A stretch of 50,871 nt of DNA from a virus: positions 1 through 50,871 of IMG/VR virus record IMGVR_UViG_3300018411_000030; one strand, given 5' to 3'. A program made the translations under genes and the position numbers. A model generated the notes under the pieces. That model ran no database searches. It saw only the letters and a program-made list of their open reading frames with translations, and had not been told where the DNA came from. Below are positions 5,571-15,160 of this stretch, piece after piece. Position 1 is the first letter of the stretch, and every line of letters begins with the position of its first letter.

Positions 5571-5704
5571 AGGCTGAGTACCTGTTGATAGCTTTACTGG
5601 CTTGGGTGATGCACCCGGCCTTGCCGGAAGTAAGAGTAATGACCCGTTCTCCGTACCAGGTGCTGGTGCGTTCTCCTAAGGGGGATCGATGGTCGATCAT
5701 GTAG
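5567..5704 (+). CDS. Small membrane-anchored protein between terminase genes (45 residues)
   Basis: The ATG overlaps the TGA of the previous gene (ATGA at 5567-5570), and the stop at 5702-5704 lies inside the start of the large terminase gene. Both overlaps suggest a real coupled gene. The product begins MKAEYLLIALLAWVMHP, a single N-terminal hydrophobic helix, followed by a basic tail. Such a protein could sit in the inner membrane; no family is recognised. Confidence 0.6.
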   Translation: MKAEYLLIALLAWVMHPALPEVRVMTRSPYQVLVRSPKGDRWSIM

Positions 5705-7299
5705 CCGACGCACTGGCTCCATGGAAGGTCGAAGATTATCTCAACAACACCAGTTACTCAGTTGATCCCAGCTATGTGCCGAGTGACTTTGCCTTTGAAT
5801 TTGTGACGTTCATTAAGCTGGTGAACGGATCTGAGGGGGAGGAACACAAGACCCCCCTTGTGCACTACAAGATGCTGGACACGATCACCGAAGGTGGGCG
5901 GCGGGTAATCAACCTGTGCCACCGGGGTATCGCCAAGACTACGGTGATGGGTGAATACCTGTTTCTGTACATCGCCACCTATGGGGAGATCCCTGGGTTC
6001 GGCAAGGTCAACATTGCCTTGTACGTGTCGGACTCCATCGAGAACGGTGTGAAGAACATGCGTAAGAACTTGGAGTTCCGTTGGGACAACTCTGAGTTCC
6101 TGAAGGAGTACGTGCCGCGGATTCACTTCACAGACATTCGTTGGGAGTTTGAAAACGCTGACGGCAAGCTGTTCATCGTCAAAGGCTATGGCGCGAAGAC
6201 CGGGGTGCGGGGTGCCAAAGAGATGGGGCAGCGGCCTCAGTTGGCAGTGCTCGATGACTTGTTCAGTGATGACGATGCACGCTCACCTACTGTAATCGCG
6301 GCGGTAGAAGCCACTGTGTACAAGGCAGTGACCTATGCCTTGCACCCTACAACCAACATGATCATCTGGTCGGGTACGCCGTTCAACGCCAAAGACCCGT
6401 TGTACAAAGCGGTGGAGTCCGGGGCCTGGGCGGTTAACGTGTTCCCGGTGTGTGAGCAGTACCCCTGCAGTAAAGAAGATTTCCGCGGTAGCTGGCCCGA
6501 TCGATTCACCTATGAGTACGTGAAGGAGCAGTACGACACCGCACTCAAGCTGGGCATGGTCGAGACCTTCAACCAGGAACTCATGCTGCGAATCATGAGT
6601 GAAGACGATCGCGTGATCATGGATCACGACATTGGCTGGTACAAGATTGATGCGGTGTTGCGTAACAAGGGCCTGTTCAACTTCTACATCACCACTGACT
6701 TTGCTACTAGCGAGAAGCAGAGCGCCGACTTCAGCGTGATCAGTGTATGGGCGTACAACAACGCCGGTGATTGGCTGTGGGTGGATGGGGTGTGTAAGCG
6801 TCAGTTGATGAACAAGAACATTGATGATCTGTTCAGGCTGGCTCAGATGTACCGGCCCCAGCAGGTGGGGATCGAGGTGACCGGGCAGCAGGGGGGCTTT
6901 ATCAGCTGGATTATGGATCAGATGTTGGAGCGTAACATCTACTTCCCGCTGGCCAGTGAGGGCAATGACACCAAGCCAGGTATCCGGCCTAACACCAACA
7001 AGATGGTGCGGTTCCAGACCATGGTGCCGATGTTCAAGGCCCGTAAGATATTCTTCCCGGTAGAGAAGAAGCTCAGTCCCGAGTTGGCAGAAGCAGTGAA
7101 TGAGTTGAGCCTGGTGGCCCTGAGTGGGTTTCGCAGCAAGCATGACGACTTCATTGATACCATCTCCATGTTGTCCTCGCTCCACCCGTGGAAGCCTACG
7201 GAAGTGGGTACGTTCAAAGCGTCCTCTGGTAATGATGGAATGTGGGACTTGGACGTTGATGATGAACCCGGAGACCGGATGGCTTCCTATATTGTTTGA
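5689..7299 (+). CDS. terL: Terminase large subunit (N4 gp68-like)
   Basis: A 536-residue packaging motor and nuclease that pumps DNA into the prohead and cuts concatemers. A Walker A-like HRGIAKTT is at residues 78-85, and Walker B LAVLDD with acidic residues is at about 185-190. The C-terminal nuclease has acidic residues in TTDFATS (D337), IEVTGQQGG (E396) and HDDFIDT (D486, D487, D490). The length is normal for the family. It overlaps the 45-residue gene before it and is followed by the head-tail adaptor after 10 bases. Confidence 0.92.
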   Translation: MVDHVADALAPWKVEDYLNNTSYSVDPSYVPSDFAFEFVTFIKLVNGSEGEEHKTPLVHYKMLDTITEGGRRVINLCHRGIAKTTVMGEYLFLYIATYGEIPGFGKVNIALYVSDSIENGVKNMRKNLEFRWDNSEFLKEYVPRIHFTDIRWEFENADGKLFIVKGYGAKTGVRGAKEMGQRPQLAVLDDLFSDDDARSPTVIAAVEATVYKAVTYALHPTTNMIIWSGTPFNAKDPLYKAVESGAWAVNVFPVCEQYPCSKEDFRGSWPDRFTYEYVKEQYDTALKLGMVETFNQELMLRIMSEDDRVIMDHDIGWYKIDAVLRNKGLFNFYITTDFATSEKQSADFSVISVWAYNNAGDWLWVDGVCKRQLMNKNIDDLFRLAQMYRPQQVGIEVTGQQGGFISWIMDQMLERNIYFPLASEGNDTKPGIRPNTNKMVRFQTMVPMFKARKIFFPVEKKLSPELAEAVNELSLVALSGFRSKHDDFIDTISMLSSLHPWKPTEVGTFKASSGNDGMWDLDVDDEPGDRMASYIV

Positions 7300-7309
7300 G
7301 GGCAAGTGA

Positions 7310-8047
7310 ATGACGCTACAAGAAATCTTCGACCAGCTTAGTTATGGCGAACTGTCCCAACTGAGTATGGGCGGATCAGGCGATACCGGTATCACAGAAG
7401 CCAACTGGGAGCGGGTCCTAGCTTCAGTGAACCTGGGCCTGACCGAGCTGCACAAACGCTTCCCCTTGAAAGAGGGGCGCATCGACATCCTGCTGCAGCC
7501 TGGGCAAACCACCTATGTGCTGGATAAGAAGTATGCAGTGGCCAATCGTGAATCAGTCGGGGTAACCAAGTACCTACAGGACACCTTTGCTGCACCCTTC
7601 GATAACGTGGTGATGAAGATTGAGCGGGTGTACGACGAGCTGGGTAATGAGCTTGGATTGAACCAGGGGGGTGACTCATACGACCTACTGCAGACCAGCT
7701 GCCGTACGCCGAACTACAACACCTTGGTGTTGCCAGCTGAGCTCAAGGGTGAGCGGGTCACCGTGGTGTACCGTGAGAACCACCCCATTCTGTTGAAGGA
7801 ACAGGGTTACTTTGCACTGGATGAAGTGGAAGTGAGCTTGCCGTATAGCCACTTGGAAGCGTTGCTGCTGTATGTGGCCAGTCGGATCATGAACCCCATT
7901 GGGGTATCTGGTTCGCAGGGGCAGTTCCATGAAGGCAACAACTACGCAGCGAAGTTTGAAGCGGCGTGTGCCCGACTGGAGCAGACCAACTTGCGGGTAG
8001 ACCAGGGCGAGCGCAACAGTCGAATGGAGCGGAACGGCTGGGTATAA
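7310..8047 (+). CDS. Head-tail connector/adaptor protein (N4 gp67-like)
   Basis: A 245-residue protein. The sequence has the pattern of P22 gp4/T7 gp11-type adaptors: an N-terminal helix leading into NLGLTELHKRFPLKEGRIDI, then strands (QPGQTTYVLD; LVLPAELKGERVTVVYREN), a helix pair (HLEALLLYVASRIMNP) and a long C-terminal helix. Adaptors form the ring below the portal where the tail attaches. GAGGGCAAGTG precedes the ATG. In N4 the equivalent gene also follows the terminase gene. No other tail-tube gene occurs in this block. Confidence 0.75.
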   Translation: MTLQEIFDQLSYGELSQLSMGGSGDTGITEANWERVLASVNLGLTELHKRFPLKEGRIDILLQPGQTTYVLDKKYAVANRESVGVTKYLQDTFAAPFDNVVMKIERVYDELGNELGLNQGGDSYDLLQTSCRTPNYNTLVLPAELKGERVTVVYRENHPILLKEQGYFALDEVEVSLPYSHLEALLLYVASRIMNPIGVSGSQGQFHEGNNYAAKFEAACARLEQTNLRVDQGERNSRMERNGWV

Positions 8048-8053
8048 ATCAGG

Positions 8054-8098
8054 GGAGGGCTGGCCTGGTGTCAGTCCCTCCGCTATCCTCCTGTTTTT
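8054..8098 (+). terminator. Possible terminator after adaptor gene
   Basis: GGAGGGCTG pairs with CAG-T-CCCTCC (one bulged base) around a nine-base loop (8054-8081), and TTTTT follows 13 bases after the stem. The distance to the U run makes it weak. Confidence 0.4.
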
Positions 8099-8114
8099 AA
8101 GTAGGGATAACGCT

Positions 8115-8528
8115 ATGAAACAGGTATGGGTATGTGTGTTAGCAGGGGTTGTATTGAGTGGGTGTGCAAGTACCCCCGCACCGTACATGACAGAAGAGGG
8201 GTATAACGCTTTTGCTGTCCAGTGGAATACGGCTGAGCAATGCATAGCCCAGGGGGATATAGACCCTGTTATTGCAGCCTATGGCAAAAAGCGAATGCTG
8301 CAAGCAATTGCAGGACTGCGGCATGACCCCACAAAACTGAATAATTTGATTAGTTACGGCAACACCAATTACCCCGTAAGCCCAATCAAAAACTGCAGGA
8401 AACTTGAATCCATGTTCGCTGGCTTACGTGATGAATACGATAGAAACTCCAGGGATACATCAGGTAATAAGAACCAGTACACCTCCTGTTTCTCAGGGGC
8501 ATTGGGTACTAACTGTGTTTCCTACTGA
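8115..8528 (+). CDS. Phage-encoded lipoprotein, unknown role
   Basis: A 137-residue protein with a textbook lipoprotein signal: MKQVWVCVLAGVVLSGC, with the lipobox L-S-G-C and Cys17 as the lipidation site. The mature part has four more cysteines that could form disulfides in the periplasm and no recognised domain. It sits alone between a weak and a strong terminator, between adaptor and portal genes, where N4 has other late genes. This looks like an accessory gene. Phage lipoproteins often block superinfection or act in lysis; either is a guess here. Confidence 0.8.
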   Translation: MKQVWVCVLAGVVLSGCASTPAPYMTEEGYNAFAVQWNTAEQCIAQGDIDPVIAAYGKKRMLQAIAGLRHDPTKLNNLISYGNTNYPVSPIKNCRKLESMFAGLRDEYDRNSRDTSGNKNQYTSCFSGALGTNCVSY

Positions 8529-8533
8529 ATAAG

Positions 8534-8559
8534 AAAAGCCCCAATTAAGGGGCTTTTTT
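8534..8559 (+). terminator. Intrinsic terminator after lipoprotein gene
   Basis: AAAAGCCCC and GGGGCTTTT form a 9-bp stem around AATTAA, ending in six T residues. It starts a few bases after the lipoprotein stop codon. Confidence 0.88.
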
Positions 8560-8594
8560 GTTGCGGTACAGTGGCGTCATCTCGACGTATTAGT

Positions 8595-8680
8595 ACATAT
8601 CAGGTTGCCGTAGCCTGACCCGGAGACAGGGATCACCTCACATTCGTGGAGCGAACTCCACTATCGCACCCTGGTTTAAA
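8595..8680 (+). other. Structured non-coding leader upstream of the portal gene
   Basis: No open frame of note. It contains a 5-bp hairpin (8600-8618), a CAGGG/CCCTG pairing (8627-8631 with 8669-8673) and, enclosed by it, a perfect GTGGAG-CGAA-CTCCAC hairpin (8646-8661). There is no U tract, so it is not a terminator. It may be a structured 5' leader or small RNA of the portal transcript. Confidence 0.4.
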
Positions 8681-8742
8681 ATACCCAACTTTATTGAGAT
8701 GTGTAATCCTAACTTGGATTGTTTACTATTGGGCCATTCACC

Positions 8743-10896
8743 ATGACCCGAGTTAAATTAATGTCCGAGACTCCTAAAGAGCTGAATCAGGAAGTAAAGA
8801 AGCTCACCAGTTGGAAGAAGGAGCCTACAGTATTAGAACTGAAGCAGGATCTAACCGATGCTTCGGTTGATCACCAGGAACAAAAGACCGCAGTAGAAGG
8901 TTGGCTGGATAACTTAAATGTTACAGGTCAGGCCAAGGTCAACACACCTAAAGGGAACTCCAAGATAGTTCCCAAGCTGATCCGCAAACAAGCGGAGTGG
9001 CGCTATGCTGCACTCAGTGAGCCCTTCCTGAGTACGGAAGACTTGTTCAATGTGTCACCTACTACGTGGGAAGACAAAGAAGCCGCTATACAAAACCAGC
9101 TAGTGCTTAATCACCAGTTCAACAACAAAATGGACAAGGTGGCATTCATTGATGAGTACGTGCGTACTGCAGTGGATGAAGGCACGGTGATTGTACGGGT
9201 GGGCTGGGAAGTTGAAGAAGAGACTGTGGAAGTTGAAGTCCCTGATGTGGAGTTCACCGTTAATCCTGAACTAGGTCCACTGCATCAACAACTGGCTCAA
9301 ATGAAACAGGAGAACCCTGAGCAGTACAGCCAGGAAGTATCCACTGAACTACAGCAAGCCCATGACTTGACCGTGCAACATGGTCAACCGGTAGAAGCCA
9401 CTATCATTGGCTACAAGAAAGAGAAGCAGGTTAAGACGTTAAAGAACCAGCCGACCTTTGAAGTATGTGACTACCGTAATGTTGTCATCGATCCGACCTG
9501 CAAAGGGGACATCGATAAAGCCGGGTTTGTTATTTACAGTTTCGAGTCGTCAATCTCCGCCTTGGAGAAAGATGGTAAATACAAAAACCTGGAGGCAATC
9601 AATGTCGACACCAACTCAATCCTCAGCGAACCAGACCATGCCGCCTCAACCGGATCGAAGACTTTCAACTTCAATGATCGAGCACGCAAAAAGTTTGTGG
9701 TTTACGAGTATTGGGGATATTGGGATATTAACGGTACTGGTGTGCTTCAGCCTATTGTCGCTGCCTGGGTAGGCAGTACGCTTATTCGCATGGAAGAGAA
9801 CCCCTTCCCAGATAAGAAGTTGCCCTTCGTTACAGTACCCTACTTGCCAGTCCGTCGATCGATCTACGGTGAACCTGACGGTGCCTTGTTAGAAGACAAC
9901 CAGAAAGTCCTGGGCGCAGTGACTCGCGGCATGATCGACATTATGGGTAAGTCGGCCAACGGGCAGACCGGTGTGCGTAAAGACGCACTGGACCTGACTA
10001 ACAAGCGTAAGTTTGAAAAGGGCCAGGACTACGAGTTCAACGCCAACGTCGATCCGCGCCAGGCGGTGTTCATGCACACCTTCCCTGAAATTCCAAACTC
10101 TGCCCAGTTCATGATGCAAATGCAGAACATGGAAGCAGAGTCGCTTACTGGTGTGAAAGCGTTTAGCCAGGGTGTATCAGGTGCCTCTTTGGGCAATGTG
10201 GCAGCAGGTGTTCGTGGTGCTTTGGACGCAGCGTCTAAGCGTGAGCTGGGCATCCTCCGTCGCCTGAGCGCAGGCATGATCAAGATTGCTCGCAAGGTCA
10301 TCAGCATGAACGCTGAGTTCCTCTCTGAAGAAGAGATTATTCGCATCACTGAAGACCAGTTTGTAAAGGTGCGCCGTGATGACCTGGCCGGTGAGTTTGA
10401 CCTGAAGCTGTCGATCAGTACTGCAGAAGAAGACGACAACAAGGCACAGGAGCTGGCCTACATGCTGCAGACCATGGGCAACAACATGGACCCAAGAATG
10501 AGCCAGATTATCCTGGCTGACATTGCCCGCCTGCGAAAGATGCCGGACTTGGCTAAGCAGATTAAAGAGTACCAGCCGCAACCTGATCCATTGGCTCAGC
10601 GCAAAGCTGAACTTGAGCTGATGATGTTGGAAGCTGAGATTGCTAAGTTGCAATCAGACACTGCTAAGCAGGACGCTGAAACTCAGTTTATGGGGTACAA
10701 GGCAGGTACTGAAGAAGCTAAAGCCAATAACTTACGCAGCGACACTGACTTGAAGAACCTCAACTTTGTGGAACAAGAGTCAGGCGTTAAACAAGAGCGT
10801 GATCTTCAGAAGTCTGGTGAGCAAGCCCGCAGTCAAGCACAGTTGAAACTCTTGGATATTGCAGCCAAAGAGCGACAGGTTGATAAGACTCAATAA
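8743..10896 (+). CDS. Portal protein (N4 gp59-like)
   Basis: A protein of about 717 residues that should form the dodecameric ring through which DNA enters and leaves the head. The start is uncertain: ATG 8743 or ATG 8761, neither with a strong ribosome-binding site. Portal-like features are a central block with FVTVPYLPVRRSIYGEPDG followed by a helix-rich region (LEDNQKVLGAVTRGMIDIMGKS), typical of P22/T7-class portals, and a long charged C-terminal coiled coil (LELMMLEAEIAKLQSD and on). Length and position agree with the N4 portal (about 760 residues). Confidence 0.85.
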   Translation: MTRVKLMSETPKELNQEVKKLTSWKKEPTVLELKQDLTDASVDHQEQKTAVEGWLDNLNVTGQAKVNTPKGNSKIVPKLIRKQAEWRYAALSEPFLSTEDLFNVSPTTWEDKEAAIQNQLVLNHQFNNKMDKVAFIDEYVRTAVDEGTVIVRVGWEVEEETVEVEVPDVEFTVNPELGPLHQQLAQMKQENPEQYSQEVSTELQQAHDLTVQHGQPVEATIIGYKKEKQVKTLKNQPTFEVCDYRNVVIDPTCKGDIDKAGFVIYSFESSISALEKDGKYKNLEAINVDTNSILSEPDHAASTGSKTFNFNDRARKKFVVYEYWGYWDINGTGVLQPIVAAWVGSTLIRMEENPFPDKKLPFVTVPYLPVRRSIYGEPDGALLEDNQKVLGAVTRGMIDIMGKSANGQTGVRKDALDLTNKRKFEKGQDYEFNANVDPRQAVFMHTFPEIPNSAQFMMQMQNMEAESLTGVKAFSQGVSGASLGNVAAGVRGALDAASKRELGILRRLSAGMIKIARKVISMNAEFLSEEEIIRITEDQFVKVRRDDLAGEFDLKLSISTAEEDDNKAQELAYMLQTMGNNMDPRMSQIILADIARLRKMPDLAKQIKEYQPQPDPLAQRKAELELMMLEAEIAKLQSDTAKQDAETQFMGYKAGTEEAKANNLRSDTDLKNLNFVEQESGVKQERDLQKSGEQARSQAQLKLLDIAAKERQVDKTQ

Positions 10897-10917
10897 CTAA
10901 CAGCAACTAAAAGTCGT

Positions 10918-10950
10918 GCAGGGCAGTAAGTTTTATATTACTGTCCCTGC
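10918..10950 (+). other. Intergenic hairpin between portal and next gene
   Basis: GCAGGG-CAGTAA pairs with TTACTG-T-CCCTGC, 12 bp with one bulged T, around GTTTTATA. No U tract follows. It could stabilise the 3' end of the portal message or act as a processing site. Confidence 0.55.
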
Positions 10951-10980
10951 CGAACCACACCCTATTACCTGTTAACAGCA

Positions 10981-11334
10981 ATGGTAGAAGTTATGAACCC
11001 AACCGCCGTAGAAGAAATTGAACTGAACATTAAGCAAGCGCAGAAGATTGTCGACGTTGGTACGTCGCTTGAACGACTGCTGCTCAACCGTGACTTCAAG
11101 AAAGTTATTGTTGAAGGTTACTTGGAACAAGAAGCTGTGCGCCTGGTGCACCTCAAAGCGGATGAGAGTATGCAAACTCCGGCCAAGCAAGAGTCTGTTG
11201 TTAAACAGATCGATGCCATTGGTGCGTTGAGTTCGTACCTCAACACTGTGCGGTGGAAAGCAGCACAAGCAGTTAAGGCTATTGATGCCGACGAACAAAC
11301 CCGCGAAGAGTTGATTCAGGAGGACGTTGAATAA
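10981..11334 (+). CDS. Conserved virion-assembly region protein (N4 gp58-like)
   Basis: A 117-residue helical protein with no catalytic motif. It starts at ATG 10981 (a second ATG at 10993 is possible) and its last codon overlaps the ATG of the next gene (TAATG), implying coupling. The place between portal and scaffold candidate matches N4 gene 58 in order. Charged heptad-like helices (EELIQEDVE at the end) suggest a small structural or assembly factor. No function is known to me. Confidence 0.65.
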   Translation: MVEVMNPTAVEEIELNIKQAQKIVDVGTSLERLLLNRDFKKVIVEGYLEQEAVRLVHLKADESMQTPAKQESVVKQIDAIGALSSYLNTVRWKAAQAVKAIDADEQTREELIQEDVE

Positions 11335-12482
11335 TGTCCGAAGAATTGAACCAGGATAACGAACAGGACGTTGTATCCCTACTGGATTTGCCTGACGATG
11401 AATTGGTGAAGTTCGACCTGGAAGCCCATCTCCAGAACAACACCTCCACGGAAGAAGCCACTACCGAAGCAGTAGAAGAGCCTGACGTTGAGGAAGTAGA
11501 CGAACCCGCAGTCGAGGCTGAAGGCGGTACGCCGGAAGCCGAAGACGAAGGTGAGTCTGCTGACGAAGAAGAAGAACCTGAAGTCGCTGCCGCTGCTGAA
11601 GTAGAAGACGAAGAGCCTGAAGAAGCAAAGCCAGAAAAGGCGGATGCTGAGGCGTTCGACTACGAAGCGGAATACAAAAAGATCACTGCACCGTTCAAGG
11701 CGAACGGTAAAGATATGCACGTTAAGTCGGCGGACGACATTGTTGCGCTTATGCAAATGGGCGCGAACTACAACAAGAAGATGGCCGCGCTTAAACCCAA
11801 TTTGAAGTTGATGAAACTTCTAGAGAATAATGGGTTACTCAGCGAAGAAAAGTTGAGCTTCCTGATTGATTTGGATAAAAAGAATCCTGATGCAATCAGT
11901 AAGCTGGTTAAAGACAGTGGGATTGACCCATTGGATATGGACGTTAACAAGGAGAGCGGATACAAGCCGAAAACTTACACTGTTGACGATCGGGAATTGG
12001 AGCTGGACTCGGTACTTGAAAGTATTCAAGACACACCGACCTACGCACAAACAATTAACGTAGTGAGCACTAAGTGGGATGGCCCAAGTAAACAAGCAGT
12101 CGCGGAATCGCCTCAGCTGTTGAAAGTTATTAACGACCACATCTCAAGTGGCGTGTACGACTTGATCAGTAATGAAGTGGAACGTGAGCGCATGTTTGGA
12201 CGCTTGAGAAGTGTGTCGGATATTGAAGCTTATCGCCAGGTAGGTGACTCGCTGGATGCAAAGGGTGCGTTTAACCATCTGTTTAATCAGGGGCAACAGC
12301 AGCCAGCACCAAAGCAAGTAATCACCCCACCGGCTAAAGCAGAAGATCCAACTCGCCAGGCCAAGAAGCGGGCAGCCAGTACAACTAAAGCTGTGCCTAC
12401 CAACAAAGTAGCAGCGGACTTCAATCCTCTGTCTTTGTCGGATGAGGAATTCAGCAAAAGTTTTAATTCCCGACTCCTGTAA
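11334..12482 (+). CDS. Putative scaffolding protein (N4 gp57-like)
   Basis: A 382-residue protein. Residues 1-105 are extremely acidic and repetitive in Glu/Asp/Ala, the middle is helical (EYKKITAPFKANGKDMHVKS onward), and the C-terminus is basic (ARQAKKRAAS) with a final SLSDEEFSKSFNSRLL. An acidic, low-complexity, helical protein immediately before the major capsid gene, with a basic C-terminal end, is typical of scaffolds that bind the coat protein during prohead assembly. This assignment is by composition and position. Confidence 0.7.
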   Translation: MSEELNQDNEQDVVSLLDLPDDELVKFDLEAHLQNNTSTEEATTEAVEEPDVEEVDEPAVEAEGGTPEAEDEGESADEEEEPEVAAAAEVEDEEPEEAKPEKADAEAFDYEAEYKKITAPFKANGKDMHVKSADDIVALMQMGANYNKKMAALKPNLKLMKLLENNGLLSEEKLSFLIDLDKKNPDAISKLVKDSGIDPLDMDVNKESGYKPKTYTVDDRELELDSVLESIQDTPTYAQTINVVSTKWDGPSKQAVAESPQLLKVINDHISSGVYDLISNEVERERMFGRLRSVSDIEAYRQVGDSLDAKGAFNHLFNQGQQQPAPKQVITPPAKAEDPTRQAKKRAASTTKAVPTNKVAADFNPLSLSDEEFSKSFNSRLL

Positions 12483-12497
12483 GTAAGAGGCTATACC

Positions 12498-13664
12498 ATG
12501 ACCATTAAGTATAACGATCCGGGCACTACCCCATCCTCGATGGGCAACCAGCTCCAAACCCACTACTACCAGAAGCAGGCTCTGATCGAAGCCCGCAAAG
12601 AACAGTATTTCAGTCAGTTGGCTGACGTGACCTCCATGCCTAAGAACATGGGTAAGACCATCAAGCGTTACCACTACCTGCCACTGCTCGACGATGCCAA
12701 CATCAACGACCAGGGCATCGATGCTGCCGGTGTTGTGAGCGTCAACGGTAACCTGTACGGCTCCAGCAAAGACATCGGTTCTATCCCGGCCAAGATGCCA
12801 GTCCTGTCGGAAAGCGGCGGTCGTGTTAACCGTGTTGGCTTCAAGCGTAAAGAGCTGGAAGGCACCATCGAGAAGTTCGGCTTCTTCGATGAGTACACCC
12901 AGGAATCGATGGACTTCGATACCGACGCGGATCTGTGGCAGCACATCAACCGCGAGATGATCTCCGGTGCCAACGAGATCACTGAAGACGCCTTGCAGAT
13001 CGACCTGATCAACGCCGCTGGTGTGATCAAGTACGCCGGTAACGCGACGCTGAACAGCGAAGTTGGTGCTGACGACATGGTTTCCTACGGTGACCTGCTG
13101 CGCCTGTCGATCGACCTCGACAACAACCGCACCCCGAAGCACACCAAAGTGATCACCGGCACCCGCATGGTGGACACTAATACCATCAACGCTGCCCGTG
13201 TCATGTACATCGGCTCCGAGCTGCTGCCTCACCTGAAAGGCCTCAAAGACCTCCACAACAACCCAGCCTTTATCTCGGTTGAGAAGTACGCCGCAGGCGG
13301 TACTACCCTCACCGGTGAAGTCGGTTCGATCGATCAGTTCCGCATCGTCGTGGTGCCGGAAATGATGAAGTGGGCGGGTGCAGGTGCTGATGCCATTGGT
13401 TCGTCTACTCACTACGAAACTGGTGAGAAGTTCGACGTGTTCCCAATGCTCGTGGTAGGCGACTCGTCCTTCACCACTATCGGTTTCCAAACCGATGGTA
13501 AGACCGTGAAGTTCAAGATCACCCACAAGAAGCCAGGCGAAGAGACCGCTGACCGTAACGATCCGTACGGTGAGACCGGCTTCATGAGCATCAAGTGGTA
13601 CTACGGTTTCATGGTTCTGCGTCCTGAGCGCATCGCCCTGATCAAGACCGCAGCCACTCTCTAA
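12498..13664 (+). CDS. Major capsid protein (N4 gp56 family)
   Basis: A 388-residue coat protein of the N4-gp56 family (HK97 fold). It begins [20 protein letters not shown] and contains the long N-terminal helix region [20 protein letters not shown], the [20 protein letters not shown] strand region typical of the family, and a Gly-rich C-terminal domain. AGAGGCTATACC precedes the ATG. Codon use is the most GC-ending of the neighbourhood, as expected of the most highly expressed late gene. It ends with its own strong terminator. Confidence 0.92.
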   Translation: MTIKYNDPGTTPSSMGNQLQTHYYQKQALIEARKEQYFSQLADVTSMPKNMGKTIKRYHYLPLLDDANINDQGIDAAGVVSVNGNLYGSSKDIGSIPAKMPVLSESGGRVNRVGFKRKELEGTIEKFGFFDEYTQESMDFDTDADLWQHINREMISGANEITEDALQIDLINAAGVIKYAGNATLNSEVGADDMVSYGDLLRLSIDLDNNRTPKHTKVITGTRMVDTNTINAARVMYIGSELLPHLKGLKDLHNNPAFISVEKYAAGGTTLTGEVGSIDQFRIVVVPEMMKWAGAGADAIGSSTHYETGEKFDVFPMLVVGDSSFTTIGFQTDGKTVKFKITHKKPGEETADRNDPYGETGFMSIKWYYGFMVLRPERIALIKTAATL

Positions 13665-13675
13665 GCGGTAACCCA

Positions 13676-13704
13676 GGAACCCGGCTTAGGTCGGGTTCCT
13701 TTTT
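13676..13704 (+). terminator. Intrinsic terminator after major capsid gene
   Basis: GGAACCCG and CGGGTTCC form an 8-bp stem around GCTTAGGT, followed by five T residues. Confidence 0.88.
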
Positions 13705-13731
13705 CCTACTTCGATAAAGGTGTGATCCACG

Positions 13732-14307
13732 ATGCAAGAGTTTGAACAAGAAGAAGTACTCGAGATTCCAGACGAACTGACCACACTCAAGGCACGCGCC
13801 GAGCAGTTGGGCATTTCCTTCCATCCCTCCATCAAGCTGGAAAAGCTGCGTGACAAAATCAACGCCAAGCTTGAAGGCGACAGCGAAGAAGAAGCAGAAG
13901 AAGTGGTAGTAGCTGCTGGTGCACCGAAGGGCGAAACCCAGAGCGAACTGCGTCTGCGCAAGCGTAAAGAAGCCAGTGAACTGGTACGAATTCGTGTGAC
14001 CTGCATGAACCCTGCTAAAAAAGAGTGGGACGGTGAAATCATCACCACAGGTAACAGTGCAGTGGGTACCTTCAAAAAGTACGTGCCCTACAACAACGAA
14101 GATGGCTGGCATGTACCACGCATCATCTACAACCAGCTGCTTGAGCGTAAATGCCAAATCTTCGTCACTGACAAAGATGGCCGCGGTAACAAAGTGCGTA
14201 AGGGCAAGATGATCCGTGAGTTTGCCATTGAAGTACTGCCTCAGCTGACCCCAGCTGAACTGCGTGATCTGGCTCAACGCCAGGCCATTGCCAAAGCAAT
14301 CGACTGA
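13732..14307 (+). CDS. Virion-region protein (N4 gp55-like)
   Basis: A 191-residue protein. The N-terminal 40 residues look like a SAP/Rho-N-type helical unit (LKARAEQLGISFHPSIKLEK, then LRDKINAKL), followed by an acidic linker and a C-terminal domain with VRIRVTCMNPAKKEWDGEII and a basic segment near KDGRGNKVRKGKMIR. The place right after the capsid gene matches N4 gene 55. The small helical unit might bind nucleic acid or the capsid; the role is not established. Confidence 0.65.
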   Translation: MQEFEQEEVLEIPDELTTLKARAEQLGISFHPSIKLEKLRDKINAKLEGDSEEEAEEVVVAAGAPKGETQSELRLRKRKEASELVRIRVTCMNPAKKEWDGEIITTGNSAVGTFKKYVPYNNEDGWHVPRIIYNQLLERKCQIFVTDKDGRGNKVRKGKMIREFAIEVLPQLTPAELRDLAQRQAIAKAID

Positions 14308-14321
14308 TCAGGTGACCGGTA

Positions 14322-15095
14322 ATGAGTACTCCGTTGTCCTTGAATGACCTAACCGAAGCCACTGTAGATGGGGCAGGTGCATTCGACCTCCTCATGCGGG
14401 CTGCTAAGTCGCACCTGGAAGATGAGTTTGTAAAGAACCGCATCAAGGGCTCGGACTACTCGTCGGTGTACCTGGGATCGATGACCCAGGTGCTACAGGC
14501 CGCTGTGCAGTTCCTACTGCAGAAAGATAAGGCTGCTAATGAAGCCGCCTTGATCGACGCACAGGTACGCAACACCGAAGCGCAGATTCTCCTGGTTGCA
14601 GCTCAAACCGAGTTGGCTATTCAGCAGAAGAAGAACGCTGAGAACGAGTGGCTGTTGTTGGCTGAGCAGAAAGCCAAGATGGCTGCCGAGACCAAGCTGA
14701 TGGGTCAAACCTACCTCAACGCGGTTACCGAGAACGCCACCATGCTCAAGCAGCAGTGCAAGCTGGCTGCTGAATACGATGTCCTCATGGAACAGAAGCT
14801 GAAGACGGTTCAGGAAACCTCCTTGCTGGCACAGAAGAAGGTAACTGAGATGGCTCAAACCAACGGTGCCAGTACTGACAATGACAGCGTGATCGGCAAG
14901 CAGAAGAACCTGTACCAGGCCCAGGCAGATGGCTTTAAGCGTGACGCCGAGCAGAAGGCAGCGAAGCTGATGGTCGACTCCTGGAACGTGCGACGGACTA
15001 CAGACGAAGGCACTCAAGCCAACGCCACCAACATGCTGCATGACGTAACAGTTGGGCGTGCGGTGACCAAGCTCCTTGAGGGTGCGGGTGCTTGA
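14322..15095 (+). CDS. Coiled-coil internal virion/neck protein (N4 gp54-like)
   Basis: A 257-residue protein, almost entirely helical from residue 65 on, with many Gln/Ala/Lys/Glu heptads ([20 protein letters not shown] and on). N-terminal residues include [20 protein letters not shown]. Its order relative to capsid and vRNAP matches N4 gene 54, a virion component. The long coiled coil could line the head-tail channel or be ejected with vRNAP; that is inference. A strong terminator follows. Confidence 0.65.
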   Translation: MSTPLSLNDLTEATVDGAGAFDLLMRAAKSHLEDEFVKNRIKGSDYSSVYLGSMTQVLQAAVQFLLQKDKAANEAALIDAQVRNTEAQILLVAAQTELAIQQKKNAENEWLLLAEQKAKMAAETKLMGQTYLNAVTENATMLKQQCKLAAEYDVLMEQKLKTVQETSLLAQKKVTEMAQTNGASTDNDSVIGKQKNLYQAQADGFKRDAEQKAAKLMVDSWNVRRTTDEGTQANATNMLHDVTVGRAVTKLLEGAGA

Positions 15096-15113
15096 CCAAC
15101 GTGCGGTAACAAC

Positions 15114-15137
15114 AAAGGGCCTTATGGCCCTTTTTTT
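15114..15137 (+). terminator. Intrinsic terminator
   Basis: AAAGGGCC and GGCCCTTT form an 8-bp stem around TTAT and continue into a T tract of seven or more. Confidence 0.88.
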
Positions 15138-15160
15138 AACTTTTGTGTGGGAAGGGTGTT

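Noticed and set aside
6283-7305. Minus-strand 340-codon frame over the terminase gene
   Set aside because: Antisense shadow of terL, which has clear motifs in the forward frame.
8581-8680. Fragment of rRNA
   Set aside because: A short phrase (TATTAGTAC) recalls a 23S end region, but the rest does not match anything I can place.
12144-13526. Long minus-strand frame (460 codons) across the capsid gene
   Set aside because: Antisense shadow of the highly biased capsid codons; rich in His/Val with no ribosome-binding site.
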